Positions 1-6,290 of a stretch of DNA of 10,762 nt are shown here, piece by piece. A program made the position numbers and the translations under genes. The DNA lies in assembly GCA_021780935.1 (NCBI GenBank), contig JAJXXT010000128.1, positions 1-10,762 on the forward strand, written 5' to 3'. The notes under the pieces are model-generated. The model was not told the DNA's origin. It saw only the letters and a program-made list of their open reading frames with translations, and did no database searches. Source of the DNA: Pseudomonadota bacterium. GTDB lineage: Bacteria > Pseudomonadota > Alphaproteobacteria > Acetobacterales > Acetobacteraceae. How positions within the stretch are numbered: position 1 is the stretch's first letter; each line of letters starts with the position of its first letter.

Positions 1-375
1 CTGCGCCGCGACCAGGCGGACGCCGAGGGCGACCCCGTCCCACAGCTGGGCCGAGAGCGGCGCCGCCGCGGCGGGAGGGAGGGACGGGTACCACGCTCCT
101 TCGACGGCCCGGGCGATGCGCTCGGTGAAGAGCCCGGAGATCGTCACCACCAGCGGTACGAACAGCAGCCAGATCAGGTAGGCCGACACGCCAAACACCA
201 GCAGTGCGGCGCCCAGCCCCTGCGGGTTCTGGCCCACCTGCGCCACCGTCAGCCAGACCAGCGCCGCAGCGAGGGCGAGGAAGGCGAGCACCGACCAGCC
301 GATGCTGCGGATCAGCACGGAGAAGAACACGGGCTCCCCGATCTGCCCCACGGTCCGCCCGATCGCCCGCCACAT
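1..375 (-). CDS. EI24/CysZ-like integral membrane protein (C-terminus outside window)
   Basis: This is the first 125 codons of a minus-strand gene that runs off the left edge with no stop in the window. I translated it from the complement. The product opens MWRAIGRTVGQIGEP and has two long hydrophobic stretches (about residues 23-42 and 52-78), then a segment reading FTERIARAVEGAWYP before a Pro/Ala-rich stretch. A membrane pair followed by an amphipathic 'I-A-xx-V-E-xx-WYP' element is typical of the EI24 domain family, which includes the sulfate permease CysZ. Alphaproteobacterial members are mostly uncharacterised, so sulfate transport is not claimed. The ATG at 375 is preferred because a GGGGCGG stretch lies upstream; an in-frame GTG at 393 is the alternative. 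It is transcribed divergently from the ABC transporter operon. Family assignment is moderately sure, function unknown. Confidence 0.65.
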   Translation of the reverse strand, partial: MWRAIGRTVGQIGEPVFFSVLIRSIGWSVLAFLALAAALVWLTVAQVGQNPQGLGAALLVFGVSAYLIWLLFVPLVVTISGLFTERIARAVEGAWYPSLPPAAAAPLSAQLWDGVALGVRLVAAQ

Positions 376-460
376 AAAGGTCAGCCGCCCCACATCAGCC
401 GCAGCAGAGGCGGCGTTCGGCGCACGCTAGGCCGATGGCGCAGAGATTGTCGAGCCGGCG

Positions 461-502
461 CTCTGGCCCGCCTCCTCTGGCCCGCCCCCTCTGGCCCGCC
501 TC
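461..502. repeat. 14-bp tandem repeat, three copies
   Basis: Three consecutive 14-bp units begin with the identical 12-mer CTCTGGCCCGCC, at 461-474, 475-488 and 489-502. Only the last two bases vary (TC, CC, TC). The array lies in the divergent control region, about 155 bp upstream of the substrate-binding-protein start. It could be a set of regulator half-sites or a slippage-generated simple repeat; the sequence alone does not decide. Confidence 0.85.
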
Positions 503-588
503 GTCAGCCGCGGTTTGGGCGGAACCGGCCGAGCCGGATATGCGTGGTGCCGCGTCGCGCCAGGATTTCGTGCCGCGCTGCACCTTGA

Positions 589-602
589 CGGCCGCGCGGC
601 CG
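589..602. promoter_or_regulatory. Perfect 14-bp palindrome, possible operator
   Basis: CGGCCGCGCGGCCG is its own reverse complement. It abuts and overlaps the end of a TTGACG hexamer at 585-590, and lies 57 bp before the substrate-binding-protein ATG. An operator between -35 and -10 would be well placed for repression. Short GC palindromes are also common by chance at this base composition, so the role is speculative. Confidence 0.25.
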
Positions 603-645
603 CGCGCAAGGCTCCGCGCCGTCCCGGGAGGCGGGGACCAAACAC

Positions 646-650
646 GGAGG
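646..650 (+). promoter_or_regulatory. Ribosome-binding site GGAGG fixing the start at 659
   Basis: GGAGG lies 8 nt before the ATG at 659. This start leaves a proper export signal at the N-terminus. The longer in-frame ATG at 515 has no such site and would add 48 low-complexity residues ahead of the signal peptide. Confidence 0.85.
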
Positions 651-658
651 ATGTGCGT

Positions 659-1654
659 ATGACTCGCTTGCTTTCGACCCGGATCAGCCGCCGCGCGGTC
701 GCTGCCGGCGCCGTGCCGGTCTCGCTTGCGCTCGCTGGCTTCCCGCGCGCTCCGCGGGCAGCGGGGAAGCAGATCGCCTATCTCACCCCGGGGCTCGACC
801 TGCCCTTCTGGCGAACCCTCGCCAAGGGTATTGCCGATACCGGCGCCGGCCATGGCTTCAAGACCACCACATACGACAGTCACAACAACGCCCAGACCCA
901 GCTGCAGAACGCGCAGGACGCGATCGCCCGCAAGGTGGACGGCATCATCATCTCGCCCACCGACAGCTCCACCTGCCCCTCGGTGCTCGATGCCGCCAAG
1001 CGCGCGGGTATCCCGGTCGTTATTGCCGATATCGGCACGACCAGCGGCGACTATGTCTCCTTCATCATTTCGGACAACACCGAGGGCGCCTACGGCACCG
1101 GTGTCGCGTTTGCCAAGGCGATGAAGGCGAAGGGCTGGGAGAAGGGCAGCGTCGGCCTCGTCACCATCTCGCTCGCGCGCAACAACGGCAAGGCGCGCAC
1201 CGCCGGCTTCCGCAAGGCGCTCGCCGAGGCGCATATCCGCGAGGCGGCGCTGTCGCAGATGCAAACCTACACCGCCGACGAGACCTTCAAGTTCGTCCAG
1301 GACATGCTCACCGCGCACCCCGACATGCGCGGCCTTTTCATCGAGACCGACCAGCCGACCATCGGGGCGCTGCGTGCCCTGCAGGCCACCCGGCGCGAGG
1401 GCCAGGTGCTGGTCGCCGCCTATGACGGCATTCCGGAGTTCGTCAAACTGCTGAAGGAGGGCAAGATCGTCGCCTCCGGCATGCAGCAGCCCTACCTGAT
1501 GGGCGAGCGCTCGGCGCTGTCGCTGCTCGCGTATCTCGACGGCGGCAAGCCGGACAAGACGATCATCGTGCCGATCGAAGTCGTCACCAGCGAGAATGTC
1601 GACAAGCTGCTGCCAACGATCCGTACCACGGTGTTCGGCAACGAGATGACTTGA
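659..1654 (+). CDS. CUT2-type sugar ABC transporter, periplasmic substrate-binding protein
   Basis: A 331-residue exported solute-binding protein of the ribose/xylose-type (Peripla_BP_4, type 1 periplasmic fold) class; it would capture a sugar or related small ligand in the periplasm and hand it to the permease. The N-terminus has a basic segment with an Arg pair (ISRRAVAAG, residues 9-17), a hydrophobic core and a likely cleavage near residue 35, so a Tat-type signal is possible. The mature part follows the family pattern: IAYLTPGLDLPFW at the first strand, AIARKVDGIIISP (88-100), AGIPVVIADIG (116-126), the DN pair at 139-140, and the late ligand-loop region AAYDGIPE (253-260). It is the first gene of the operon; its TGA (1652-1654) is separated by one base from the TTG start of the ATPase. 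The ligand cannot be read from the sequence. Confidence 0.93.
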   Translation: MTRLLSTRISRRAVAAGAVPVSLALAGFPRAPRAAGKQIAYLTPGLDLPFWRTLAKGIADTGAGHGFKTTTYDSHNNAQTQLQNAQDAIARKVDGIIISPTDSSTCPSVLDAAKRAGIPVVIADIGTTSGDYVSFIISDNTEGAYGTGVAFAKAMKAKGWEKGSVGLVTISLARNNGKARTAGFRKALAEAHIREAALSQMQTYTADETFKFVQDMLTAHPDMRGLFIETDQPTIGALRALQATRREGQVLVAAYDGIPEFVKLLKEGKIVASGMQQPYLMGERSALSLLAYLDGGKPDKTIIVPIEVVTSENVDKLLPTIRTTVFGNEMT

Positions 1655-1655
1655 G

Positions 1656-3545
1656 TTGGCGGACCTGCTGGCGCTTTCCGACATCTGGAAGCGCTTCGGG
1701 GCGACGATTGCTCTCGCCGGCGCCGATTTCACCCTCGGCGCCGGCGAAGTTCATGCGCTCGTCGGTGCCAACGGCGCCGGCAAGAGCACGCTCTCACGCG
1801 TCATTTCCGGCCACATCCAACCCGACCGCGGCGATCTCCGTCTCGACGGCCGCCCGCTGCGCCATGCCAACGCGCGCGAGGCGATCCGCAGCGGCATCGC
1901 CATGGTGACGCAGGAGACCTCGCTCGCGCCCGATCTCTCGGTGCTGGAAAACATCATGCTGCCGCGCCTGGGCCAGCGTGGCCGGCTGGATTGGCGCGGT
2001 ATGCGTGCGCACGCAGGCCACCTGATCGAAGAGTTCGGCCAGGAGGGCGGGCTGTCGCTCGATGTTCCGGTCCGGGCATTGTCCATCGGCCAGCGTCAGA
2101 TGGTCGAAATCCTCAAGGCCCTGGCGATCGATTCCCGGGTCATCATCTTCGACGAGCCGACCGCCTCGCTGTCGCCGATGGAGAGCGAGATCCTGTTCGG
2201 CATCATCCGTGCCCTGGCCGCGCGGGGCCGGGGGGTGGTCTTCGTCTCGCACCGGCTGGAAGAGATCTTCTCGGTCACCGACCGCATCACCGTGCTGCGC
2301 GAAGGCCGCGTCGTCGCCGCCGGCGTGGCGACTGACCATATCGCCCCACCCGAACTGGTGCGGCTGATGGTCGGGCGGGAGTTGTCGGACGTGTATGCCC
2401 GCGGCGCGCGGAGTGGCCGCGCGCCGGGGAAGGTCGTGCTGAGCGTCTCCCATCTCGCCGCACCGCCGCGGGTGCGCGATGTTTCCTTCAGCGTGCGCGC
2501 CGGGGAGATCGTGGGGCTCGCCGGGCTGGTGGGGGCCGGGCGCTCGGAGACGGTGGAGACGATTTTCGGCCTGCGACCGGCGTCCGCCGGCCGCATCGAA
2601 CTCGACGGCCGGGCCTTCCGCGCGCGGTCTCCGCGTGCGGCGATTCGCGCCGGGATCGGGCTCATCCCGGAGGACCGGCGCGGGCAGGGGATCGTGCCGG
2701 ATTTCTCGGTGCGCGAGAATCTCATGCTGGCCCATCTCGGCGACCATCACGGCCCCGGTCTCGGCTACGACCGGCGGAGCAGCACCGTGCAAGCGCTCCT
2801 GGAGACGCTCGGCCTGCCGGCGCATCGCGTGCTCGATGCCTCCATGCTCACCTTCTCCGGCGGCATGCAGCAGAAAGTCATCCTCGCGCGCTGGCTGTTG
2901 CTCGGCCCGAAGCTGCTGCTGCTCGACGAGCCCACGCGCGGGGTCGATATCGGCACCCGCGCGAGCATCTACGCGCTGCTGCGCCGCATCGCCGGGGAGG
3001 GTGTAGCGGTGGTGATGGTGTCGTCGGATTTCGAGGAAGTGATCGGGCTCGCCGACCGCATCGTGGTTCTGAGTGATGGCGTGACCGTGACCGAGATCCC
3101 CGGCGATCTGGTCGATATCGAGAATCTCGCCATGTTCGCGGCGCCGCGATCCTCCGCCGCCCGTACCCGCACGCTGCTCGTCGCGCTGCGCGAGGCGTAT
3201 GGCGGCATCGCCTGCTGGCTCGGGCTCGATGGCGAGCGGCTGTTCTGTTTCGACCGGGTCGGCGACGACGAGGCTGCCGACCCCGGATTTGCCGCCGCCG
3301 GCTTCGCCCCGATCGCGGCGACCCGTATCGCGGCCGCGCTCGCCGCCCGCGCCGAGGGCTTCGTCTCCGAAGCCGACGGGCGTGCCAGTCTGCTGGTGCC
3401 GATCCGTGGTCGGCGCGGGCATGATCTTGGCATGATCGGGCTGATGCTGCCGCCCCGGGCGGCTCTGCCAGACGCGGCCGCCGTGCGGGCGCGTATCGAA
3501 GCGGCGACGGCCCTCCCCACCCTGACGATCGCGGACGCCGCATGA
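1656..3545 (+). CDS. CUT2-type sugar ABC transporter ATPase (RbsA/XylG-like) with extra C-terminal domain
   Basis: A 629-residue cytoplasmic double ATPase that powers the importer. Domain 1 has Walker A GANGAGKS (37-44), signature LSIGQ (142-146), Walker B with catalytic Glu FDEPTA (165-170) and switch His SH (198-199). Domain 2 has the degenerate Walker A GLVGAGRSE (290-298) normal for this family, signature FSGGMQQK (400-407) and Walker B LLDEPTRGVD (422-431). Standard members end near residue 500. Here about 130 more residues follow (about 500-629), with alternating hydrophobic strands (GGIACWLGLDGERLF, LLVPIRG, LGMIGLML) resembling a GAF-like ligand-sensing fold; that likeness is by eye. 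The start is TTG at 1656, because the frame is closed by a stop at 1647-1649 and no ATG or GTG lies nearby. Its stop overlaps the permease start in ATGA, implying translational coupling. Confidence 0.95.
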   Translation: MADLLALSDIWKRFGATIALAGADFTLGAGEVHALVGANGAGKSTLSRVISGHIQPDRGDLRLDGRPLRHANAREAIRSGIAMVTQETSLAPDLSVLENIMLPRLGQRGRLDWRGMRAHAGHLIEEFGQEGGLSLDVPVRALSIGQRQMVEILKALAIDSRVIIFDEPTASLSPMESEILFGIIRALAARGRGVVFVSHRLEEIFSVTDRITVLREGRVVAAGVATDHIAPPELVRLMVGRELSDVYARGARSGRAPGKVVLSVSHLAAPPRVRDVSFSVRAGEIVGLAGLVGAGRSETVETIFGLRPASAGRIELDGRAFRARSPRAAIRAGIGLIPEDRRGQGIVPDFSVRENLMLAHLGDHHGPGLGYDRRSSTVQALLETLGLPAHRVLDASMLTFSGGMQQKVILARWLLLGPKLLLLDEPTRGVDIGTRASIYALLRRIAGEGVAVVMVSSDFEEVIGLADRIVVLSDGVTVTEIPGDLVDIENLAMFAAPRSSAARTRTLLVALREAYGGIACWLGLDGERLFCFDRVGDDEAADPGFAAAGFAPIAATRIAAALAARAEGFVSEADGRASLLVPIRGRRGHDLGMIGLMLPPRAALPDAAAVRARIEAATALPTLTIADAA

Positions 3546-4525
3546 GCATGACCGAGCCCCTTCCCGGCGCGCCCGCGCGCCGATCCGTTGCGCGCCGCCT
3601 CATCACCCAGATCGAGGCGCGGATGTTGCTGCTCACGCTCGTCGTGATGGCCGCGCTTTCCGTGGTTTCACCTTATTTTCTCACCGCCAACAATCTGCTC
3701 AACGCCATGGACCAGTCGGTGGTGGTTGGCATGGTGGCGCTGGGCCAGACAATGGTGATCCTGATCGGCGGGATCGACCTCTCGGTGGGCTCGCTCGCTG
3801 GCGTCACCGGCATGGTGCTGGGGTTGACCCTGCCCGCGTTGGGCCTGCCCGGCGCGGTGGGGCTTGCGCTGCTCACCGGCGCACTGGCCGGGCTCGCGAG
3901 CGGGGCGATCATCATTTTCGGCCGACTGGCGCCGTTCGTCGTCACGCTCGGCGTGATGTCGATCGGGCGCAGCATGGCCTACGTGATCAGCGGCGCCAAT
4001 TCGGTGGGCGAGCTGCCGGCCAGGCTGGGCCGGCTGTCGACCGACACGATCGGCGGGCTGCCGGTGAATTTCGCTATCCTGCTCGCCGCCTATGGCGCGG
4101 CGTGGTGGTTCCTCACCCGCGCGAAGGGCGGGCGGACGCTCTACGCCATCGGCTCGAACGCCGAGGCGGCGCGTGTCGCCGGGCTTTCCATCCGGCTCTG
4201 GAGCATCCTCGCCTATGGCTTCTCCGGGCTGATGAGCGCGGTGGCGGCAACGTTCCTCGCCTCGCGCATTCTCTCGGTCGATCCGATCGGCGGCAACGGG
4301 CTGGAGCTGGACGCCATCGCCGCGGTGGTGATCGGCGGCGCCAGCCTGTTTGGTGGCCGCGGCTCGATCATCGGCACGCTGTTCGGCGTCTTCATCATGG
4401 TGTTCATCCGCAACGGGCTGAACCTGCTCAACGTCTCGCCCTACTGGCAGGGCACCGCGATCGGTTCGATCATCATCGCCGCCGTGCTCGCCGAGCGGCT
4501 GCTGAGCGATCGCGGGCGCGGATAG
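3542..4525 (+). CDS. CUT2-type sugar ABC transporter permease (RbsC-like)
   Basis: A 327-residue inner-membrane permease of the BPD_transp_2 class, likely acting as a homodimer beneath the binding protein. After a basic cytoplasmic N-terminus (residues 1-28) come about 8 to 10 hydrophobic segments. Family landmarks are visible: GGIDLSVGS (76-84), PFVVTLGVMSIGR (131-143), GGRTLYAIGSNAEAARVAG (196-214, the ATPase-contact EAA-like loop), and ELDAIAAVVIGGASLFGGRGS (255-275) followed by GTLFG. Length is normal. The ATG at 3542 overlaps the ATPase stop by 4 bp; an ATG two codons later is an alternative. Together with the two preceding genes it makes a complete importer. Confidence 0.94.
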   Translation: MSMTEPLPGAPARRSVARRLITQIEARMLLLTLVVMAALSVVSPYFLTANNLLNAMDQSVVVGMVALGQTMVILIGGIDLSVGSLAGVTGMVLGLTLPALGLPGAVGLALLTGALAGLASGAIIIFGRLAPFVVTLGVMSIGRSMAYVISGANSVGELPARLGRLSTDTIGGLPVNFAILLAAYGAAWWFLTRAKGGRTLYAIGSNAEAARVAGLSIRLWSILAYGFSGLMSAVAATFLASRILSVDPIGGNGLELDAIAAVVIGGASLFGGRGSIIGTLFGVFIMVFIRNGLNLLNVSPYWQGTAIGSIIIAAVLAERLLSDRGRG

Positions 4526-4529
4526 CGGC

Positions 4530-5420
4530 ATGGGCCCACACGCGGTTCTCGCCTGCGAGGACAACCTCGCTTTCATGCCGAAGCTGGCGGACGGGCAGAT
4601 GAAGCTGGTCGTCACCTCGCCGCCGTACAATATCGGCAAGGAATACGAGCGCCGCGCGCCGCTCGACGTCTACGTGCTCGGACAGGAAGCGGTGATCGCC
4701 GAGTGCGTGCGCCTGCTGCACCCGCAGGGCTCGCTGTGCTGGCAGGTCGGCAACCATGTGCAGGACGGCGAGGTGTTCCCGCTCGATGCCGTGCTTTACC
4801 CGCTGTTCAAGCGGTTCGGCCTGAAGCTGCGCAACCGCATCGTCTGGCACTTCGAGCACGGACTGCACTGCACCAAGCGCCTTTCGGGGCGGCATGAGAC
4901 CATCCTCTGGTTCACCAAGGGCGACGATTATACGTTCAATCTTGATGCGATCCGGGTGCCGGCCAAGTATCCGCAGAAGAAGCACTTCAAGGGCCCGCGG
5001 GTGGGGCAACTGTCCGGGAACCCGCTCGGCAAGAACCCTGGCGATGTCTGGATTCTGCCCAACGTGAAAAGCAACCACGTCGAGAAGACCATTCACCCCT
5101 GCCAGTTTCCGGTCGAGCTCGTCGAGCGCCTGGTGCTCGCGATGACCGCGCCAGGGGACAGCGTTCTTGATCCCTACATGGGCGTCGGCAGCAGTCTCAT
5201 TGCCGCACTGAAGCATGGTCGCAACGGCTTCGGCTGCGATGTGTCGGCGGCGTATGTGGCGCTGGCACGCCAGCGCCTCGATGCGCTGGCGGCTGGCCAA
5301 CTCAGGCTGCGGCCGATGGATCGGCCAGTTTATGATCCCTCGCGGCTCTCTGGCGGCCAGCGCCGGGCCGCGCCGGCGGTGACCCCGCCATCGATGACCA
5401 GTTCAGACCCCGTCATGTAG
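4530..5420 (+). CDS. Site-specific DNA methyltransferase (N6-adenine or N4-cytosine), solitary
   Basis: A 296-residue amino-methyltransferase of the N6_N4_Mtase family, transferring methyl from S-adenosylmethionine to an exocyclic amino group in DNA. The catalytic motif IV is TSPPYN (29-34) near the N-terminus. The SAM-binding motif is DPYMGVGSS (214-222), preceded by the FPVELVERLV helix (193-202). This order (IV, target region, X, I) is the beta arrangement. SPPY rather than DPPY leaves adenine versus cytosine open. The target-recognition part would lie within about residues 100-185. No restriction enzyme gene is adjacent. The ATG is only 4 nt after the permease stop, with no strong ribosome-binding site, suggesting coupled translation in the transporter operon. 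The last 26 or so residues (Ser/Pro/Ala-rich) are antisense to the dehydrogenase end and are probably not part of the fold. Confidence 0.9.
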   Translation: MGPHAVLACEDNLAFMPKLADGQMKLVVTSPPYNIGKEYERRAPLDVYVLGQEAVIAECVRLLHPQGSLCWQVGNHVQDGEVFPLDAVLYPLFKRFGLKLRNRIVWHFEHGLHCTKRLSGRHETILWFTKGDDYTFNLDAIRVPAKYPQKKHFKGPRVGQLSGNPLGKNPGDVWILPNVKSNHVEKTIHPCQFPVELVERLVLAMTAPGDSVLDPYMGVGSSLIAALKHGRNGFGCDVSAAYVALARQRLDALAAGQLRLRPMDRPVYDPSRLSGGQRRAAPAVTPPSMTSSDPVM

Positions 5421-6151
5421 CGCGAGCCGTCCGAGGCCAGGAACAGCACGCCCTCGGCGATCTCCTCGGCCGTGCCGGCGCGCCCGCTCGGCACCTCGCG
5501 GGCCAGCGCGTGCGGGTCGATCGGCGCGTTGCGGCCGGCTCCGGTGGCGCCGGTCGGAATCTTCGTCCAGATCGGCGTGTCGATGATCCCCGGATGGATG
5601 GTGTTGACCCGGATGCCGTCGCCGGCGACAGCGCATTCCAGCGCCACCGCCTTGGCGAACAGGCGCACCCCGCCCTTGGTGGCGCAATAGCCGGCGAGCC
5701 CGGCCGAGCCGCGGATGCCGGCGACCGAGGACATGATCACGATCGAGCCGCCGCCGGCCCGCCGCATCGCCGGCACGGCGTGCTTCACGGCGAGAAAGAC
5801 GCCATCCATGTTCACCGCGATCTGCCGCCGCCAGTCGGCCAGCGTCATGTCGATCGCCGGGACCAGCAGGCCGATGCCGGCATTGGCGACCATCACGTCC
5901 AGCCGCCCGTACATCCGCTCGGCGGCCTCGATCACCTCCGGCCAGCGCGCCTCGTCGGTGACATCCTGCGCCAGCGCCATCGCCGCTCCGCCAGCCTTCG
6001 CAATCGAAGCGGCGACGGCGGCGGCACCCGCGGCGTCGATGTCGGTCACCACGACCCTGGCACCCTCGCGCGCCAGCAGCCGGGCCGAGGCGGCGCCGAT
6101 GCCCGAGGCGCCGCCGGTGACGATGGCGACCTTGTTCTGGACCTGTCCCAT
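5330..6151 (-). CDS. SDR-family NAD-dependent oxidoreductase
   Basis: A 273-residue classical short-chain dehydrogenase/reductase, expected to be a soluble tetramer oxidising or reducing an alcohol/ketone pair. Motifs seen: cofactor-binding TGGASGIG (12-19), Asp37 at the end of beta-2 (VVVTD), which favours NAD(H) over NADP(H), QDV at 62-64, NAG (90-92), active-site Asn114, catalytic Ser141/142, and YCATK (Tyr155, Lys159). The C-terminus has the family's MTGSELVIDGG (246-256). The start at 6151 is chosen because AGGAAGAAGG precedes it and the fold begins at once; the open frame runs further upstream but without family sequence. It is divergent from the Met/Pro-tailed gene and convergent with the methyltransferase, overlapping it by 91 bp. 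Substrate unknown. Confidence 0.94.
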   Translation of the reverse strand: MGQVQNKVAIVTGGASGIGAASARLLAREGARVVVTDIDAAGAAAVAASIAKAGGAAMALAQDVTDEARWPEVIEAAERMYGRLDVMVANAGIGLLVPAIDMTLADWRRQIAVNMDGVFLAVKHAVPAMRRAGGGSIVIMSSVAGIRGSAGLAGYCATKGGVRLFAKAVALECAVAGDGIRVNTIHPGIIDTPIWTKIPTGATGAGRNAPIDPHALAREVPSGRAGTAEEIAEGVLFLASDGSRYMTGSELVIDGGVTAGAARRWPPESREGS

Positions 6152-6153
6152 TG

Positions 6154-6163
6154 CCTTCTTCCT
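6154..6163 (-). promoter_or_regulatory. Ribosome-binding site of the SDR gene
   Basis: On the minus strand AGGAAGAAGG ends 2 nt before the ATG at 6151; the AGGAAG part gives normal spacing. It fixes the start inside a frame that stays open to about 6700. Confidence 0.75.
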
Positions 6164-6221
6164 GGTGCTTCCCCACTCTGCTCCGCAGTCTGCCGTCGGC
6201 GGCCGAATTGGCAAGCGGCGC

Positions 6222-6239
6222 CCTTGACCTCGATCAAGG
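6222..6239. promoter_or_regulatory. FNR/FixK-type binding site
   Basis: CCTTGA-N6-TCAAGG is a perfect inverted repeat. Its core TTGAC-CTCG-ATCAA (6224-6237) differs at one position from the FNR/FixK/Anr consensus TTGAT-N4-ATCAA. The centre is 60 bp upstream of the ATG at 6291 and about 79 bp from the SDR start. With a class II arrangement (centre at -41.5) the transcript for the 6291 gene would start near 6272, a sensible leader of about 19 nt. Control by low oxygen through a CRP/FNR-family regulator is therefore inferred for that gene and possibly for the SDR gene. Confidence 0.7.
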
Positions 6240-6290
6240 CGCGGGCGCCGGCCCTCCCCGAGGCTGGGGGCGAGCGAGAGGAGAACGATC

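Larger units (their letters stand above)
376..658. promoter_or_regulatory. Divergent intergenic control region
   Basis: These 283 bp separate the EI24-like gene from the ABC operon and must hold the promoters of both. Visible contents are a three-copy 14-bp tandem repeat (461-502), a TTGACG hexamer (585-590) that could be a -35 element, a perfect 14-bp palindrome overlapping it (589-602), and a GGAGG ribosome-binding site at 646-650. No good TATAAT-like -10 sits at the right distance from the TTGACG. Open frames here (for example from the ATG at 515 or 435) have no ribosome-binding site and look like GC-rich noise. Confidence 0.5.

Noticed and set aside
461..502. Tandem repeats as a CRISPR array
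   Set aside because: The units are 14 bp and directly abutting, with no spacers and no cas genes nearby.
515..658. Longer N-terminus for the substrate-binding protein from the ATG at 515
   Set aside because: There is no ribosome-binding site, and it would bury the signal peptide behind 48 low-complexity residues. GGAGG before 659 settles the start.
395..1732. 445-codon minus-strand open frame
   Set aside because: It is antisense to the substrate-binding protein, is Arg/Gly/Ala-rich without family sequence, and arises from strong third-position GC bias.
1794..3422. 542-codon minus-strand open frame
   Set aside because: It is antisense to the ATPase, whose motifs are all intact on the plus strand; the product is low-complexity His/Arg/Pro-rich sequence.
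4530..5420. Restriction-modification system
   Set aside because: Only the methyltransferase is present; neither neighbour resembles a restriction enzyme or specificity subunit.
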